DNA of 6,909 nucleotides, from assembly GCA_900554465.1 (NCBI GenBank), contig USHF01000077.1, positions 1 to 6,909 of the forward strand, read 5' to 3'. The translations under genes were made by a program, and so were the position numbers. The stretch is from an uncultured Collinsella sp. Lineage in GTDB: Bacteria > Actinomycetota > Coriobacteriia > Coriobacteriales > Coriobacteriaceae. Shown here in pieces: positions 5,252 to 6,909 of the stretch. How positions within the stretch are numbered: the stretch's first letter is position 1; each line of letters starts with the position of its first letter. The notes under the pieces were generated by a model. That model made no database searches and was not told the origin of the DNA. It worked only from the letters and a program-made list of their open reading frames with translations.

Positions 5252-6283
5252 GTGGCAAGGCGCCCGTCCAACGATACCAGTTCGCGTCCGGTCTCCATGG
5301 CCGACGTCGCCCGCGCTGCTGGCGTTTCACAGCAGACGGTTTCGCGCGTCGCCAACGGCTTGCCCAACGTTAACGAGCAGACGCGCCAGCGCGTGCAGGC
5401 CGCTATGCAAGAGCTCGGCTTCCGTCCGAGCTATGCCGGTCGCTCGCTGCGCGACGGTCGTTACCATTCGGTTGGCCTATGCGTCAACGATGTTACCAAG
5501 TTTGGCAACCTCTCAATGATCGACGGCATCGCCAGTGCTGCTCGTGAGCATAATTGCGCCATCACGCTGGTTGAGATGTCCAAGACCGAGGAGTTTTCGC
5601 TTGCCGAGGCCACGCGTCGTATGGCCGCATTGCCGGTGGACGGCATCATCATCGGCATGAGTCGTATGGCGCCCGATTTTGAGACATTCGACCCGTTGCC
5701 GGGTATTGGCACGGTTATCGTCACCATGTATGCGCACCCGCGGGTGACCACAGTCGATTCCGACCATTACGGCTGCTCGCTATTGCTTATGGATCACCTG
5801 TTTGAGCTGGGACACGATCAGATTCGCTATATTGGCGGCCCGTCGTTCTCGGTCGACGAGCAGTTTCGTCGCGCCGGTTGGCAGGATGCACTCGAGCGTA
5901 AGCACATTAAGCCGCAGGCGCCGCTCGAGGGCGATTGGTCTGCCAACAGCGGATACGAAGCCGGCAGATATCTGGCCGAGCACGACCGCACCATGACGGC
6001 GATTTACGCGGCAAACGACCAAATGGCAAACGGTGCCATCGCCGCGCTGCGCGATAGCGGCTTGCGCGTGCCCGAGGACGTGAGCGTGGTGGGCGTCGAT
6101 GATTCGCTCGATGATTTTGTAGCACACAACGAGCTCACGACCGTTCGATTCGACTTGCATCAGCGTGGACGCGAGGTATTCGAGCATGCGGTTCCCAAGG
6201 CGGGGGCGTCGGACAGGCCCGTCGCCATTCGCATTCCCGGTCAGCTCATCGTTCGGCATACCACGGCAGCTCCGCGCGCATAG
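5252..6283 (+). CDS. LacI/GalR-family transcriptional regulator, probable repressor of galKT
   Basis: 343 aa, usual for the family (~330-360), GTG start. The N-terminal helix-turn-helix spans about residues 16-62: MADVARAAGVSQQTVSRVANG, with recognition helix residues SQQTVSRVANG (26-36), then a hinge ending FRPSYAGRSLR. The C-terminal periplasmic-binding-protein-like sensor holds GPSFSVDEQFRRAGW (196-210), GDWSANSGY (227-235), ANDQMANGAIAALRDSGLRVPEDVSVVGVDD (254-284) and LTTVRFD (295-301). GDWSxxSGY and ANDQMA closely resemble the inducer-binding segments of E. coli LacI, which hints at a galactoside or galactose-type ligand. It is divergent from galKT, with three operator copies in between, so control of galKT and itself is the obvious inference. 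The exact ligand is not decided by sequence. It has no visible terminator of its own. Confidence 0.93.
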   Translation: MARRPSNDTSSRPVSMADVARAAGVSQQTVSRVANGLPNVNEQTRQRVQAAMQELGFRPSYAGRSLRDGRYHSVGLCVNDVTKFGNLSMIDGIASAAREHNCAITLVEMSKTEEFSLAEATRRMAALPVDGIIIGMSRMAPDFETFDPLPGIGTVIVTMYAHPRVTTVDSDHYGCSLLLMDHLFELGHDQIRYIGGPSFSVDEQFRRAGWQDALERKHIKPQAPLEGDWSANSGYEAGRYLAEHDRTMTAIYAANDQMANGAIAALRDSGLRVPEDVSVVGVDDSLDDFVAHNELTTVRFDLHQRGREVFEHAVPKAGASDRPVAIRIPGQLIVRHTTAAPRA

Positions 6284-6343
6284 TTTTCGCAGGTCAACGG
6301 CTTGGCGTTGCGCTTCAATAACAATCGGTAAGGATGCTGGCAG

Positions 6344-6357
6344 ATAGCCGTGGCTAT
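6344..6357. promoter_or_regulatory. Dyad in the -35 region of the flavoprotein promoter
   Basis: ATAGCC-GT-GGCTAT is a perfect 6+6 dyad with a 2-base centre. It occupies the place of the missing -35 box for the extended -10 at 6367-6375, where an activator or repressor would act. Its half-site ATAGCC recurs as ATAGAC in the next dyad. Confidence 0.5.
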
Positions 6358-6366
6358 AAAGGTGAG

Positions 6367-6375
6367 TGCTATGAT
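6367..6375 (+). promoter_or_regulatory. Promoter of the flavoprotein gene (extended -10)
   Basis: TGC-TATGAT is an extended -10 with a 5-of-6 match to TATAAT. No recognisable -35 lies 16-18 bases upstream, where the dyad is found instead. Transcription would start near 6382, leaving a leader of about 30 bases, so the gene is likely transcribed on its own and not from the regulator. Confidence 0.55.
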
Positions 6376-6396
6376 AGACGGGTTCATTTGTCTATC
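6373..6396. promoter_or_regulatory. Dyad overlapping the flavoprotein -10 and start site
   Basis: GATAGAC (6373-6379) and GTCTATC (6390-6396) form a perfect 7-bp inverted repeat with a 10-base gap, running from the -10 to just before the RBS. As DNA it is well placed for a repressor; as RNA it would make a small hairpin next to AGGAGG. Confidence 0.5.
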
Positions 6397-6397
6397 T

Positions 6398-6403
6398 AGG
6401 AGG
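6398..6403 (+). promoter_or_regulatory. Ribosome binding site of the flavoprotein gene
   Basis: A consensus AGGAGG lies 9 bases before the ATG at 6413 and settles that start. Confidence 0.75.
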
Positions 6404-6412
6404 CTTTGCCTG

Positions 6413-6883
6413 ATGGAGATCACCAAGGATATCCGCTACATTGGCGTTGACGATCACGACATTGACCTGTTCGAGGGCCAGTACGATGTGTCCGAGAACG
6501 GTATGGCATACAACAGCTACGTTATCTTGGGCGAGAAGATCGCTGTCGCCGATTCGGTCGATGGCGGTTTTGTCGACGAGTGGCTCGGCAACCTCGAGGC
6601 CGTGCTCGACGGTCGCACGCCCGACTACCTGGTCATCCATCACATGGAGCCCGATCACTCCGCCGGCATCGCCGCCTTTATGGAGCGCTATCCCCAGGCG
6701 CAGATTGTGGCAAGCATGGGCGCCTTCCGCATGATGGTCAACTACTTTGGCACGGACTACCCCGAGCGCAAGATGGTTGTCAAAGAGGGCGACGTGCTCG
6801 ACCTGGGCGGCCACAGCCTGACCTTCGTTGGCGCCCCCAACGTTCACTGGCCCGAGGTGCTGTTCTCCTACGAGGCCACCGAC
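6413..6883 (+). CDS. A-type flavoprotein / flavodiiron protein, N-terminal part (truncated by contig end)
   Basis: 157 genuine codons, open to the end of the genomic sequence. Flavodiiron proteins reduce O2 to water or NO to N2O in the cytoplasm of anaerobes, using a di-iron site in a metallo-beta-lactamase domain followed by an FMN flavodoxin domain. Seen here: SYVILGEKIAVADSVDGGF (35-53), typical of the family's first strands, and HHMEPDHSAG (76-85) containing the H-x-E-x-D-H iron ligands His77, Glu79, Asp81 and His82. APNVHWPEVLFSYE (141-154) supplies the next ligand, His145. The retained Glu in H-x-E-x-D-H separates it from zinc beta-lactamases. The remaining ligands (an Asp and a His), the flavodoxin domain and any rubredoxin-type extension lie beyond the cut. 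Reading on adds nine adapter-encoded residues (LSLIHISEP), which are not part of the protein. It appears unrelated to the sugar genes and has its own promoter. Confidence 0.92.
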
Positions 6884-6909
6884 CTGTCTCTTATACACAT
6901 CTCCGAGCC
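6884..6909. other. Nextera transposase adapter (sequencing artefact)
   Basis: CTGTCTCTTATACACATCT (6884-6902) is the reverse complement of the 19-base Tn5 mosaic end used in Nextera libraries, and CCGAGCC (6903-6909) is the start of the Nextera read-2 adapter. It is untrimmed adapter joined to the contig end, not chromosomal DNA and not a transposon. Genomic sequence ends at 6883. Confidence 0.97.

Noticed and set aside
6295..6310. Hairpin CAACG / CGTTG after the regulator as a terminator
   Set aside because: It has only a 5-bp stem and no T run follows. It is too weak to call.
6392..6898. A - strand protein starting MYKRQ at the right end
   Set aside because: Its first residues are encoded by the Nextera adapter, and the rest is antisense to the flavodiiron gene.
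1..6909. CRISPR array, tRNA or rRNA genes, integrase, defence genes
   Set aside because: None was seen on either strand. The repeats present are too few and too irregular for CRISPR, and all long frames are explained by metabolic genes, one regulator, one flavoprotein or their shadows.

Overview
The window is high-GC, gene-dense bacterial DNA. It most resembles a gut Coriobacteriia genome, Collinsella or a close relative. That placement is an inference from protein flavour, codon use and the combination of lac and gal genes; no rRNA or other marker is present. The last 26 bases are not genomic. They are Nextera transposase adapter, so this is the end of a short-read contig with untrimmed adapter.

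Left part, + strand (1-1846): lacB (a subunit of galactose-6-phosphate isomerase) and lacC (tagatose-6-phosphate kinase), two steps of the tagatose-6-phosphate route for galactose. A possible end of the preceding gene lies at the left edge. lacB and lacC are separated by 340 bases with no convincing gene. This spacer holds an orphan Shine-Dalgarno sequence, three related copies of a ~27-base unit (two direct, one inverted) that could pair in alternative ways, and a terminator-like hairpin with a T5 run.

Middle, convergent junction (1847-2088): two long imperfect palindromes that look like repeat units, then a perfect 14-bp GC hairpin that reads as the terminator of the leftward gal operon.

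Centre, - strand (4913 down to 2089): galK and galT (class II uridylyltransferase), overlapping by 10 bases. These are the Leloir route for galactose. Divergent to them on the + strand is a LacI-family regulator (5252-6283). The 338-base region between galK and the regulator carries three copies of the 13-mer GAGTACGTTAACA. Each is the core of a TG-N5-CG-N5-CA type LacI-family operator, and they sit where they could control both galK and the regulator. The simplest model is a local sugar-responsive repressor that controls galKT and itself.

Right part (6284-6909): a promoter region with two dyads built from the same ATAG(C/A)C half-site, then the first 157 codons of an A-type flavoprotein (flavodiiron protein), cut off by the adapter.

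Together the region places two galactose catabolic routes tail to tail. lacD, galE and transport genes are not in the window.
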